A stretch of 64,000 bases of DNA from Segatella copri (GCF_009494395.1 NZ_VZCB01000076.1:1-64000), one strand, 5' to 3'; counted from the first letter of the stretch, positions 53,375 to 63,158 are shown. The notes: generated by a model not told the origin, from the letters alone. Made by a program: numbers and translations.

Positions 53375-54250
53375 ATGAAAAATTATAGGAAACTGCTGGT
53401 CATGGGCATGTTGCTCGTGGGAATGAATGTGAGTGCGCAAGTAAGTGTGACTTATGCTTTGGATTCACCAACTTTTACTTTGGCGCATGAGAGTACGGAT
53501 AAGTTTGAAACCTTGGATTCTGCTTATCTTAGTGTCACCTATCGTTTCAAATATCGCCAGACGGCAAAGGATGATTCCTTGCGGATGGAAGATCTTATGG
53601 ATCTACAGCTTGGCAGAAAGTATAATGCTTTCTTCAGTAAAAATCTGCGCGATCTGGATCAGGAGAATACAAAGTCTTTGAAAACAACGATGCGATTTAC
53701 TCCTATTCCTGAGGAATATGTGGGTTTTGACATATTGTTTAGCCATTCAGATAAAACTTGTCAGGTTACCAATCGAATTCCTTATACCAGTCAGGTGATA
53801 GAGTATAGCGAAAAAAAGCCAGATATTAAATGGCGATATCTGCCTGAGGATACCGCTACGGTGATGGGCTATCTTTGTCATGCGGCCGAATGTCAATATG
53901 GTGGTAGAACATGGAAAGTATATTATGCCGATAAAATCGCTTTGCCTTATGGTCCATGGATGTTGAATGGAGCAAAGGGACTCATTTTGAAAGCGGTGGA
54001 TTCTGACCATGATTTTGTGTTTGAGGCTGTCGGGTTAACCCAGAAGTCGCAGCCTGTTATTCGTTATACTTGGAGCAGAAAGACGATGAGTAAAGAAGAA
54101 TGGCAGAAGTATGCGGCAAATATGTATAAGAATGCAGGTGCGTTTGTTCGCAACACGGGAGCACGTATTATCGTGATGGACAATAGTGAAAAAGGTTTTC
54201 ATCATCTGAATGAAGATTGGGAGCAATATTACAATCCTTTGGAGAAATAA
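53375..54250 (+). CDS. GLPGLI-family protein, diverged motif
   Basis: A 291-residue secreted protein (signal ending MNVSAQ). The family block is present as MGYLCHAAECQYGGRTWKVYYADKIALPYGPW, but the naming motif reads NGAKGLILK rather than GLPGLI. The Cys pair before the motif is kept. Partner of the barrel protein upstream (11 bp). Function unknown. Confidence 0.82.
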   Translation: MKNYRKLLVMGMLLVGMNVSAQVSVTYALDSPTFTLAHESTDKFETLDSAYLSVTYRFKYRQTAKDDSLRMEDLMDLQLGRKYNAFFSKNLRDLDQENTKSLKTTMRFTPIPEEYVGFDILFSHSDKTCQVTNRIPYTSQVIEYSEKKPDIKWRYLPEDTATVMGYLCHAAECQYGGRTWKVYYADKIALPYGPWMLNGAKGLILKAVDSDHDFVFEAVGLTQKSQPVIRYTWSRKTMSKEEWQKYAANMYKNAGAFVRNTGARIIVMDNSEKGFHHLNEDWEQYYNPLEK

Positions 54251-54435
54251 CATGGCACTAGTGTCTCTTAATCTCCGATTTTTAATCGGGTGCAAAGGTA
54301 CGCATTTCAAAACCCGGACAGGGTATCAGAAGGCAAAAACGTTGTGCATGAACAACATAATTTCGAATTTAAATAATTTTTAAAGACATATCTTTTAGGA
54401 GGTATTGAGGTTGTGCATTGTAAAAAATGGTTATT
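54251..54435. other. Intergenic stretch with minus-strand promoter-like box
   Basis: CCGATTTTTAATCGG (54277-54291) is a palindrome next to TACCTTTGCAC read on the minus strand (about 54291-54301). No minus-strand gene follows, so it may be a remnant of a mobile element end. A weak plus-strand box TATCTTTT is at 54389-54396. Confidence 0.35.
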
Positions 54436-55257
54436 ATGAGGATTTTAATAAGTATATCGGTATTATTCTTTTATGCACTTTTGTTGCAAGCTAAGAATGA
54501 GGTTATAGATCATGGGCAATTTTTGTGCTCATATTATTATTGTTATTCGAAAGATACGATAAAGAATGATGAGAAAGGAGAAGATTTACTTTTTCTTTCT
54601 ATCGGAAAGAATGTTTCAAAATGCTACAGCTATTATACGTATCAGTCTGATTCCTTGCAATCTACAGAAGATGGCAAGGCAAAGTTTCGTGCATTGTTTA
54701 AAGAAGCGTTAAAGCGAGAAGGATATCTGACTAATTCTTTTCCACATCGCAGAATGACGGCGTGCGTCTATAAGAATTATCCCCAGAATATGATGACGGT
54801 AACGGACGATCTGATGTCTCAGTATTATGAATATAGTGATAGCCTGGGTGTACAGAATTGGGTTGTAGAAGGTGATAGCATTAAAAACATATTAGGCTAT
54901 AACTGCCAGAAGGCAACCTGCAGATTCCGTGGTCGCTCTTGGACGGCATGGTTTGCCTTGGATGTTCCTATGAGTGATGGCCCTTGGAAATTTTGTGGAC
55001 TTCCTGGTTTGATTATGGAAGTGTATGACAAGGGGAGACAGCAATATTTTTGCATCAAGGGATTGCAGAAGGATGCTGGCACGCCTATCGTTTATGATGT
55101 TTTCAATAGAAAACGGATAAAGATTGACCGGAAAGCTTTTCTGAAGTCTAAATATAATTATTTTCATAATCAAAATAGCATAGACGAGGCTACGTCAGGT
55201 ATATCCTTAGGTCTGACAGACGATAAACGTAACTATGACTTGATAGAAAGAGAATAG
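54436..55257 (+). CDS. GLPGLI-family protein
   Basis: A 273-residue secreted protein (signal ending LLLQA). First of three tandem paralogues with the blocks SKCYSYYTYQ, PHRRMTA-VYKNYPQ, GYNCQKATCRFRGRSWTAWFALDVPMSDGPWKFCGLPGLIMEVYD. Cysteines in CQKATC and FCGLPGLI are kept in all three. I prefer the ATG at 54436 because it gives a signal peptide matching the stub at 50729; an ATG at 54427 is also in frame. Role unknown. Confidence 0.85.
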   Translation: MRILISISVLFFYALLLQAKNEVIDHGQFLCSYYYCYSKDTIKNDEKGEDLLFLSIGKNVSKCYSYYTYQSDSLQSTEDGKAKFRALFKEALKREGYLTNSFPHRRMTACVYKNYPQNMMTVTDDLMSQYYEYSDSLGVQNWVVEGDSIKNILGYNCQKATCRFRGRSWTAWFALDVPMSDGPWKFCGLPGLIMEVYDKGRQQYFCIKGLQKDAGTPIVYDVFNRKRIKIDRKAFLKSKYNYFHNQNSIDEATSGISLGLTDDKRNYDLIERE

Positions 55258-55294
55258 AATCAAAGAGTATCTTTATTTTAAACAAGGAAAAGTT

Positions 55295-56128
55295 ATGGAG
55301 AAAATGAAAAGTTTGGTGGCATTAACAATCTTAGCCTATATGGGGATAGGATGTTGTTATGCCCAGAAAAAAATAGATGAGGCTTATCTGAAATGTCAAT
55401 ATGATTATACTTATGTAGTGGATACTTTGTCTGGAAAAACAGCCAAGGATTGGTTGGTGCTGCAGATAGGTAAAAATATGTCCAAATGCTATAGTTATTA
55501 TAGTATGCAGGTAGATTCTATTTTTGCTTCTCCTGATAGAGATGTAATACTGCGGCAGCAAATAAATGCTGCGATAGGTAGTAAGACCGAGTGGCCTCAT
55601 AAAAGGATGAAAGCCTATGTGTACAAAAACTATCCGCAAGGAAAGATGACTGTAACAGATGGTTTACTGATGCAAGATTATATTTATGAAGATACTTTAT
55701 ATGCTCAGAATTGGGTAATACAAGATTCTTCTAAATTAATCTTGGGACATGAGTGCCAAAAGGCAGTCTGCCATTATCGTGGTCATTGTTGGACTGCATG
55801 GTTTGCTATGGATATTCCAATAACTGATGGTCCTTGGAAATTATGTGGATTGCCGGGATTGATCATGGAGGCTACTACGGAAGATAATAGCCATACCTTT
55901 AAACTTCTTGGCATGGAAAAGGTGTCAAAGGAGCCGATTGTCTTTAGCAAGACTTACGTTGGAAACAACAAATTTGAGAAGACTACATTTGAAAAATTCT
56001 TAAAGGAACAATATGTATTTCTTTTTGGAGATTTCCAGTCACAAACGCAACTTCAGGGCATTGATATTCCCCAGATAGAAAAAGTTGGGTCTAAAAAGTG
56101 GAAATATAAACAATTAGAATGTTTGTAA
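55295..56128 (+). CDS. GLPGLI-family protein
   Basis: A 277-residue secreted protein (signal ending GIGCCYAQ), 37 bp after its paralogue. Motif LCGLPGLIMEA, with CQKAVCHYRGHCWTAWFAMDIPITDGPW before it. More diverged at its C-terminus (TFEKFLKEQYVFLFG) than the genes either side, which suggests different partners. Confidence 0.85.
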   Translation: MEKMKSLVALTILAYMGIGCCYAQKKIDEAYLKCQYDYTYVVDTLSGKTAKDWLVLQIGKNMSKCYSYYSMQVDSIFASPDRDVILRQQINAAIGSKTEWPHKRMKAYVYKNYPQGKMTVTDGLLMQDYIYEDTLYAQNWVIQDSSKLILGHECQKAVCHYRGHCWTAWFAMDIPITDGPWKLCGLPGLIMEATTEDNSHTFKLLGMEKVSKEPIVFSKTYVGNNKFEKTTFEKFLKEQYVFLFGDFQSQTQLQGIDIPQIEKVGSKKWKYKQLECL

Positions 56129-56159
56129 AATATAAATAGATATATAGTATTGAGAAATC

Positions 56160-57002
56160 ATGAAGAGAAAGTGTTTCGTATTTCTGTTTTTGACTATTTG
56201 TCTTATTGGGTTTGCCCAAAATAAGAAGATAGATACGGCTAATATGCTGTGTAGCTATGTATATGAATATCTTACGGATACGCTGACTGGAGAACAACAG
56301 CGCAAAGAAGATTTGCTCTATCTGCAAATCGGAGCGGAGTGTTCTAAATGCTATAGCTATTATACCTATCAGTGTGATTCTCTGATGGCTTCTCCTAATG
56401 GCGATAAACTATGGGATAGCTTCTTGACGGAAGCGATAGGGAAGGGATTGAAAGGGCGACAATTGCGCAATGCCATACCCCATCGCAGAATGACTGCTAC
56501 CATCTACAAGAATTATCCGCAAGGAGAAATGACCATTACAGATTTCTTGTTGGGGCAATATTACCTTTATGAAGATGCTTTAAACTCACAGGAGTGGAAT
56601 ATAGAAAGTGACAGCATGAAGGTTGTTCTTGGACATGAATGTCAAAAGGCTACTTGTAGTTTCAGGGGAAGAAAATGGACAGCTTGGTTTGCCTTGGATG
56701 TTCCTGTAAGTGATGGACCTTTGAAATTCTGTGGTCTCCCTGGGTTAATCATGGAAGTATATGATAGAGGAAAGCAATACTACTTTTGTATTAATGGAAT
56801 GCAACAGGTTAGTGCAACACCAATCACTTTTGGTATATTAGATAAAGATTTTAAACATTTTCAGAAAACAGATAGAAAAGACTTCTTGTTATCAAAGTAT
56901 AGATATTTGAGGAATCAAAATAGTATAAATGAGGCTTCTACAGGTATCTCTCTAGGTAGCGTGGATGAAGCTCTAAAATATGATCTGATAGAAAAAGAAT
57001 AA
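56160..57002 (+). CDS. GLPGLI-family protein
   Basis: A 280-residue secreted protein (signal ending LIGFAQ), 31 bp after the previous paralogue. Motif FCGLPGLIMEVYDRGKQYYF is near identical to that at 54436, and its C-terminus (YRYLRNQNSINEASTGISLG) also follows that gene, so the two are recent duplicates. Followed after 47 bp by the barrel gene at 57050. Confidence 0.85.
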   Translation: MKRKCFVFLFLTICLIGFAQNKKIDTANMLCSYVYEYLTDTLTGEQQRKEDLLYLQIGAECSKCYSYYTYQCDSLMASPNGDKLWDSFLTEAIGKGLKGRQLRNAIPHRRMTATIYKNYPQGEMTITDFLLGQYYLYEDALNSQEWNIESDSMKVVLGHECQKATCSFRGRKWTAWFALDVPVSDGPLKFCGLPGLIMEVYDRGKQYYFCINGMQQVSATPITFGILDKDFKHFQKTDRKDFLLSKYRYLRNQNSINEASTGISLGSVDEALKYDLIEKE

Positions 57003-57049
57003 GTATCAACGTAAAGAGAGAACGGATTGGTTTCTCAAGAAGATAATTT

Positions 57050-59686
57050 ATGAAGCAACTGTTTTTATATCTTTGGTTTATCTGTATGAGCACTTTGACC
57101 TATGCCCAGCAAGTTACCTTGTCGGGTAAGGTGGAAGATGCCTATACGGGCAACGGGTTGCAGGGGGTGATGGTTACCATCCGACCTGCTGCCGGCAATA
57201 GAATCCTGAAGTTTACCAAGACGCAGGCAGATGGAAGTTTCCTGCTGTCGCTCAATGCTATTCCGGATGGTCGTAACGTGCTGCATTTCTCGATGATGGG
57301 ATATGCTGTGAAAACCATTCCTTTGTCGAAGGATACTACTGTTTATCATGTGCTCCTGACGGAGCAGGCTACAAAGCTGAAGGATGTTGTGGTGAAGGCT
57401 CCAAGCATCCGGCAGCGGGGCGATACCATCTCCTACAATGTGGCAAGCTTTGCCGATGCCAACGACAAGAGTCTGGCTGATGTCTTGAAGAAGATGCCGG
57501 GAATGGAGGTGTCGGACAAGGGAGAAATCAAATATAACGGCAAGGCTATCAACAAGTTTTATATCGAAGGACATGATATGCTCGGCGGCCGCTATTCCAT
57601 CGCCACCAACAACATCCATCAGAAGGATGTCGGTTCGGTAGAGGTGATGACCAATCATCAACCTATCAAGGCTTTGGAAGATATGTCGTTTTCGCAAGAC
57701 CCTGCCATCAATATCAAACTGAAGGAATCTGCCAAGAGTCGTCTGGTAGGAACGCTGAAAGCAGGTGGCGGTATGGAGCAGAAGAAAGGGGAGCAGTTTG
57801 GTAAGCTGAATGTCTGGGAAGGCGAGATGTCGTTGATGCGCTTTGCCAAGAAAGCCCAGTCGCTCAATACCTTCAAGAGTAATAATATAGGTACGGATGT
57901 AACCGGTGAAGGCAATCTCCTCTTTTCGGATGATGGCACTGGAGCGATGAGAAATTCTTATAATCTGAAAGATTACGTGAATGTTACGCCCGACCAGCTG
58001 ACGGATATTTCAGACAGCCGTGTGCGTAAGAACCAGACTCATGTTTTCACAACCAATAATCTCTGGGTATTAGGCAAAAATACAGATTTGTCTTCTCAGA
58101 TTGTCTATACCCACGACCGTCTTCTTTCTTCTTCATTCAGTAATACCCAGTATTTCCTGAATGATTCAACCATTTATGATGTAGAGGATGAACAGGCAAA
58201 GCAGAAGCAGAACAGATTGGTTGCCGACTTTACGCTGACTTCGAATGGCGAAAAGTCGTATGTTGCCAATCAGCTTTCCACCGACCTGGCTTGGAATGAT
58301 GTCATGATGGACATTGCCGGCTCTTATCCTAATCATCAGCAGGTCAAGATGCCGAAATATAAAGTATCGGACAAGCTGGAACTGTTGCATCGGAGTGGTA
58401 AGCGAACTTATACCTTTAACACGTATAATGCTTATATGGTGAATCCGCACTCTCTGTCTGTTGATAATTCGCAGCAAACGGCTTATCAAAGTGTTCGTTC
58501 GGCAGCATTCTTCAGTCATACCAATACTTCGCTCGGCTTTTTCCTCAAGCCTTTTACCGTAATGATGAAGGTAGGCTTGCAGGTATTGAGCAGAACGATG
58601 AAGAGTCATCTGGAGGGAGTACCTGATTCCCTGGGTAATATGCGCAATCAGTTGGGCATGACCTTCTTCCGTGCCTATGCATCGCCGGAGGCTGAGTATA
58701 ACCAGGGTGGCTGGCATATCCGTTTTCAGATGCCTATCACCTTTACACCTTATTATTATAATGATAAGTTGATGGGAGCGAAAGAGAACGCCAGCAAGAC
58801 ACTGGTTGCTCCTCAACTCAGCGTGAGCTATTTCCTTACAGCCCGTTTGCAGGCTACGCTTTCCGGTGGAATCGCTCAGCGGGAAGTGGATGAACAGAAT
58901 TTCTATCAGTGACTGCTGATGCGTGATTACCGTAATCTTTATACGGGTTTCGTGGATTATACCGCCGACAAGAGCAAGCATGTTTCCTTCAACATCAACT
59001 ATAAGCGTCCTCTTGCTACCATCTTTGCCAATGCCTACATCCGCAAGAGCTGGTCTGACAGTCATCTTACGGTGGCTCGTGATTTTGTGGGTGATTATAT
59101 CATCAACTCCTATTTCTCCAACAGCAGCAGTTCTGAAAACCTGATGGCTGGTGGAAAGGTAAGTAAGGGATTGGGATTCATGCATGGACTCGTTAGCGTA
59201 GGTTTTGATTATCTGAGGTTTGATGGCTTCCTGCGTCAGAACGATTCTCCTTCAGCCTATTCATCTGATAACTATATGTTGTCGGCAAAATGGAGTGGTC
59301 GTCCTGTGGATTGGTTCAATTTCACCTATGAGCTGAACTGGGATAAGGATAAGATGGTATTGAAGAATTTGGGTTTCGATTCTTCCTCTACCAATCTTGC
59401 CCAGAATCTCACTTTCAACTTCCAGCCATTGAAGTCATGGTTCATCAAGTTGCATGGAGAGCATTATCGCAATCAGATAGCAGATCATCAGCACAAGAAT
59501 CTTACTCTTGCCGATGCATCTACCAGTTATGGCTTCAGAAATGGTATGGAGTTGAGCCTGACTGCGCTTAATCTTTTCAATCAGCGCACCTACGGCTATA
59601 CTGTTTATTCTGGGTTGACCCGTACGAGCAAGGAGTATCAGTTGCGAGGTAGGACAATACTGATGTCTATATTCTTTCATTTTTGA
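57050..59686 (+). pseudogene. TonB-dependent-receptor-like protein split by an in-frame TGA
   Basis: Two open stretches in the same frame, 57050-58909 (620 codons) and 58913-59686, are separated by a single TGA at 58910-58912. Joined they give about 878 residues: signal peptide (LTYAQ), regulatory-like domain (about 25-105), plug block (KDVVVKAPSIRQRGDTISYNVAS) and a complete barrel ending in SIFFHF. Nothing else is damaged, so this is a single nonsense change (for example GGA to TGA), a recoded codon or a base error. The first part alone lacks the last third of the barrel. Same family as 42412 and 50994. Confidence 0.8.
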
Positions 59687-59791
59687 TGATGGAGGCAACA
59701 GTTCTGCCGTTTCTGAAAAGAATTTCCGGTAGATTTGGTTAAATATCAAAAATTATAAATGTAATTGTAATAAGAGTATTTATAATTTTTG

Positions 59792-59799
59792 TACCTTTG
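59792..59799 (+). promoter_or_regulatory. -7 box of trmB
   Basis: TACCTTTG followed by GTACCC, 25 bp before the start codon. Confidence 0.6.
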
Positions 59800-59824
59800 T
59801 ACCCAAACGAAGAAAAAAGAATCA

Positions 59825-60595
59825 ATGAGCAAAGGAAAATTAGCTAAGTTTGCGGATATGGAACGTTTTGAGAACGTGTTCCAGTATCCATATAGTGTTG
59901 TAGATGACGTGCCTTTCGATATGAAGGGCAAGTGGCGTGAGATGTATTTCCACAATGATAATCCTATCGTGCTGGAGTTGGGATGCGGCAAGGGTGAATA
60001 TACCGTGGAACTTGCCAAGCTCTATCCAGAGATGAACTTCATCGGTGTGGATATCAAGGGCGCACGAATGTGGACCGGTGCCAAGAAGGCGATAGAGGAA
60101 GGACAGAAGAACGTGGCTTTCCTCCGTACCAACATCGAGATTATCGACCGCTTCTTTGCCGAGGATGAGGTGCAGGAAATCTGGCTCACCTTCTCTGACC
60201 CGCAGATGAAGAACCCTCGCAAGCGTCTTACATCTACTTACTTCATGAACCGTTATCGCCACTTCCTCGTGGATGGCGGTATCATCCATCTGAAGACGGA
60301 CTCCAACTTCCTCTTCACCTATACTACTTATATGGTGGATGGCAACCATCTGCCTGTACTCTTCCGCACCGAGGACCTCTATCATCAGGAGGGTATCGAT
60401 GAGGAAACACGTAAGATTCTCTCTATTCAGACCTATTATGAGAGTATGTGGATAGAGCGTGGCTTGAACATCAAGTATCAGAAGTTTGCCTTGCCACGTG
60501 AGGGTGAGCTGGTGGAACCTGATATTGAGATTCCGCTGGATGATTATCGCAGTTATCGCCGTGATAAGCGAAGCTCAAAGGATACAGCGAAGTAG
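59825..60595 (+). CDS. trmB: tRNA (guanine-N7-)-methyltransferase
   Basis: A 256-residue SAM-dependent enzyme that methylates G46 of tRNA. SAM motif [19 protein letters not shown] (about 45), [11 protein letters not shown], and the TrmB hallmark [19 protein letters not shown] (about 125-143) are all present. The ATG at 59825 fits the promoter; the longer frame from 59789 would begin inside the -7 box. A housekeeping gene, marking the end of the accessory region. Confidence 0.95.
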   Translation: MSKGKLAKFADMERFENVFQYPYSVVDDVPFDMKGKWREMYFHNDNPIVLELGCGKGEYTVELAKLYPEMNFIGVDIKGARMWTGAKKAIEEGQKNVAFLRTNIEIIDRFFAEDEVQEIWLTFSDPQMKNPRKRLTSTYFMNRYRHFLVDGGIIHLKTDSNFLFTYTTYMVDGNHLPVLFRTEDLYHQEGIDEETRKILSIQTYYESMWIERGLNIKYQKFALPREGELVEPDIEIPLDDYRSYRRDKRSSKDTAK

Positions 60596-60749
60596 ATTCC
60601 TACAATGATTTGAATAAGCTTCCGCAATGCTTTGAATGCCTTTCCTCAAGCGTTATTGGCGTTTGAAGAATGTATCATAAGTATCTGAAAGAAGTAACTG
60701 AAGTTGTTCGAAGATACAATAGAAGTTGTTGGAACAGTAAGTATCTCGA

Positions 60750-60836
60750 AGCGCACAACAGTTGATATGCGGTCGCACATCAGCTGTTGTGCGCTTGTGT
60801 TTCAGCTGTTGTGCATGCGTAGAACAGCTGTTGTGC
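60750..60836. repeat. Hairpin and three 22-bp-spaced CAGCTGTTGTGC repeats
   Basis: AGCGCACAACAGTTGAT (60750-60766) pairs with ATCAGCTGTTGTGCGCT (60779-60795) with one mismatch. CAGCTGTTGTGC recurs at 60781, 60803 and 60825, each 22 bp apart, then TTTTTT at 60839. It lies between convergent genes and may work as a terminator. The rest of 60596-60749 shows nothing I recognise. Confidence 0.7.
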
Positions 60837-60855
60837 GGTTTTTTAATGGCAATTC

Positions 60856-61857
60856 TTATTGATTGTCTTTATTAATCAAGTTGACTACCACTTTTACCAT
60901 TACATCTTTTTCCTCAGTTCTGCTTTCTGCAATCATCAGTGTCAGGGCAACGAGTGTGTTGTCGGCAATTCTCTTATGTCCATTTTCTGCATACAGAATG
61001 CCATTCTTCTCCATAAACCAAAGAAAAAGCATGGCCGCAATTCTCTTGTTGCCATCGCTGAATGAATGGTTTTTTACGACAAGGTAGAGCAGCATGGCTG
61101 CTTTTTCCTCTACCGAAGCGTAGAGTTCTTCACCGCCGAAGGTTTGGTAAATCTGACCTATGCTGCTCTTGAATGAATCATCCTTCTCATTGGCAAACCA
61201 TTTACTGCCTCCAAACTTTTCTTTCAAAGCATTGATGGCTTCCATTGCATTTTCGTAGGTGGCATGGAACGGTTCGGCTTGAGTCGTCTTGTCTATGAGT
61301 AATGTCTGATAATCATATTTGTCGAGAGTATCCAGGGCATAAACATAGTCACTGATGACATTGAACAGTCCGTTATATTCACCTTCTGAAACCTGATCTT
61401 GTAATGTAATCGCACGTGACATCAAACGAACCACTTCTTTCAGTTCGTTGTAATTGTCTAGGCGTTTCTGGTTGATGGCATAGCCCTTGATAATGTATTG
61501 CTTCAAGATAGAGGTTGCCCAACGGCGGAAAGAGGTCGCATTTTTGCTATTCACTCTGTACCCTACCGAAATAATCATGTCAAGATTATAATAAGGAATA
61601 TCACGAATGATTTGTCTCTTACCCTCAAAACGAACCTGTGCATTTTTTGCACAAGTTGACTTTTCGTCTAGTTCTTGACTCTTGTAAATGTTGCGAATGT
61701 GTCGTGTAACAGATGTTCTGTCAACAGCAAACAACTCTGCCATTTGGCTTTGTGTAAGCCAAACGGTATCATTCTCTAATTTTACATTCAGCTCTATGTT
61801 GCCCTCTGGGGAACGATAGATTTCGATGGAAGAATTTCTCTGCTCCATACCTTTCAT
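60856..61857 (-). CDS. RhuM-family protein with C-terminal Fic/DOC domain
   Basis: A 333-residue protein. N-terminal RhuM domain (about 5-130; VWLTQSQMAELFAVDRTSVTRHIRNIYKS looks like a DNA-binding helix-turn-helix, then SVGYRVNSKNATSFRRWAT). C-terminal Fic/DOC domain with the active-site motif HSFSDGNKR (about 264). Fic enzymes transfer AMP or phosphate onto proteins. An alternative ATG is 9 bp downstream (MEQRNSS). Divergent from another Fic gene; often carried on accessory islands. Target unknown. Confidence 0.9.
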   Translation of the reverse strand: MKGMEQRNSSIEIYRSPEGNIELNVKLENDTVWLTQSQMAELFAVDRTSVTRHIRNIYKSQELDEKSTCAKNAQVRFEGKRQIIRDIPYYNLDMIISVGYRVNSKNATSFRRWATSILKQYIIKGYAINQKRLDNYNELKEVVRLMSRAITLQDQVSEGEYNGLFNVISDYVYALDTLDKYDYQTLLIDKTTQAEPFHATYENAMEAINALKEKFGGSKWFANEKDDSFKSSIGQIYQTFGGEELYASVEEKAAMLLYLVVKNHSFSDGNKRIAAMLFLWFMEKNGILYAENGHKRIADNTLVALTLMIAESRTEEKDVMVKVVVNLINKDNQ

Positions 61858-61899
61858 TATTTAAATGTCCTTACCCTAGTACCCAACTTTTGGATAATT

Positions 61900-61910
61900 C
61901 GGCAAAGATA
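61900..61910 (-). promoter_or_regulatory. -7 box of the RhuM-Fic gene with TTGCCG site
   Basis: TATCTTTG on the minus strand (61903-61910) overlaps TTGCCG (61900-61905), the same half-site that forms the operators upstream of the divergent Fic gene. Confidence 0.55.
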
Positions 61911-62028
61911 CGATAATTGTTTGATTCCTACAAGGTTTTCTAGTATTTTTTTCTTCTTTTTGATGAAAATTGCGAAAGATTGAAATGGTTTTGTTTTAAG
62001 GAAAGTATCCGTTCTTGCGGGTTACTTT

Positions 62029-62144
62029 CTTGCCGTTATCGGCAAAAAATAGGGAGGATAATCGCTTTTTTCGTTGTTTCCTTGCCGTTATCGGCAAAAA
62101 GTGTTATATTTGCAGTCGAAATACAAATGTAAACTTGCCGATAA
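62029..62144. promoter_or_regulatory. TTGCCG operators and promoter of the HTH-Fic gene
   Basis: CTTGCCGTTATCGGCAAAAA occurs at 62029-62048 and again at 62081-62100; each holds the palindrome TTGCCG-ttat-CGGCAA. A half-site TTGCCGATAA is at 62135-62144, just before the start codon. The -7 box TATATTTG is at 62105-62112, so the second operator covers the promoter. Repression by the gene's own N-terminal HTH is likely. Confidence 0.75.
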
Positions 62145-62147
62145 AAT

Positions 62148-63041
62148 ATGGATTATATATCAGTGAAAGAGTTTGCGCAGAAGTATGGGGTATCAGAACG
62201 AACTGCGCGTAATTATTGTGCTTCCGGGAAAATAGAGGGAGTAGTGTTGGTGGGAAAGACATGGAATATTCCTGCCGATGCAACCTTGCCTATGCGTAAA
62301 TCCAAGAAACAACAGGTTTCTCCACTTCTTTCTATCCTTCGGGAACAGAAGGATATGAAGCTGAAAGGAGGCATTTATCATCGTACTCAAATAGATTTAA
62401 CCTATAATTCCAATCATATCGAAGGAAGCAGGTTGTCGCATGAGCAGACCCGTTTTATTTTTGAAACCAATACGATAGGCATTACAGACCAAAGTGTAAG
62501 GGTGGATGATATCATTGAGACAACCAATCACTTCAGGTGTATCGATTTGATTATCGAACAGGCTGATGAGAAGTTGACCGAAGAGTTCATCAAGAAACTT
62601 CATCTTATTCTCAAGTCAGGAACTTCTGATAGCACAAAAGATTGGTTTATGGTGGGAGATTACAAGCGCTTTCCAAATGAAGTGGGGGGCATTGATACTT
62701 GTGAACCGAAAATGGTACACAAGGAGATGGTAAGATTGCTGAAGGAGTATAATGCCAAGAAAGAAAAAAAACTGGAGGATATTATCGATTTCCATCAGCG
62801 CTTTGAGTCTATTCATCCTTTCCAAGATGGTAATGGAAGAGTGGGGCGACTGATTATGTTCAAGGAGTGCCTAAGCAATGGTATCGTTCCGTTTATCATC
62901 ACAGATGAATTGAAGATGTTTTATTATAGAGGATTGCATGAGTGGAATCACATTAAAGGTTATCTGATGGATACTTGTCTTACTGCACAGGACTTCTATA
63001 AGCGTCTGCTCGATTACTTCCAGATTAAATATCAGGACTAG
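62148..63041 (+). CDS. Fic-family protein with N-terminal HTH (class II)
   Basis: A 297-residue protein. N-terminal helix-turn-helix like MerR/excisionase domains (about 1-45; SVKEFAQKYGVSERTARNY), then a Fic domain with active site HPFQDGNGRVGR (about 221). SNHIEG (about 87-92) matches the inhibitory motif [S/T]xxxE[G/N] placed before the Fic core, which makes it a class II, self-inhibited enzyme. It probably attaches AMP to a target protein and represses its own promoter. Target unknown. Confidence 0.92.
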   Translation: MDYISVKEFAQKYGVSERTARNYCASGKIEGVVLVGKTWNIPADATLPMRKSKKQQVSPLLSILREQKDMKLKGGIYHRTQIDLTYNSNHIEGSRLSHEQTRFIFETNTIGITDQSVRVDDIIETTNHFRCIDLIIEQADEKLTEEFIKKLHLILKSGTSDSTKDWFMVGDYKRFPNEVGGIDTCEPKMVHKEMVRLLKEYNAKKEKKLEDIIDFHQRFESIHPFQDGNGRVGRLIMFKECLSNGIVPFIITDELKMFYYRGLHEWNHIKGYLMDTCLTAQDFYKRLLDYFQIKYQD

Positions 63042-63129
63042 TCTTAGGCTAGGGATATGTATAGTATGTTATTCTCTTGCTATATCTTTTGTTAAATCCG
63101 GGAATAATCTTGTTGAATTCAAGAAGAAA

Positions 63130-63158
63130 AAGGTGGAAATGCTTGGCGTTTCCACCTT
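63130..63158 (+). terminator. Terminator after the Fic gene
   Basis: AAGGTGGAAA pairs perfectly with TTTCCACCTT, then ATTTTATT. Confidence 0.85.

Noticed and set aside
54251..54435. Insertion sequence
   Set aside because: Only a palindrome and a promoter-like box are seen; no transposase or second end.
58910..58912. UGA read as selenocysteine
   Set aside because: The barrel family is not known for it, the position is not a Cys site in relatives seen here, and no downstream element was recognised.
58166..59185. 339-residue minus-strand frame across the TGA site
   Set aside because: Antisense to a clearly related barrel gene; composition His/Ile/Arg-rich and not protein-like.
62015..62212. 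65-residue frame overlapping the Fic start
   Set aside because: It covers the operators and promoter and has no family-like features.
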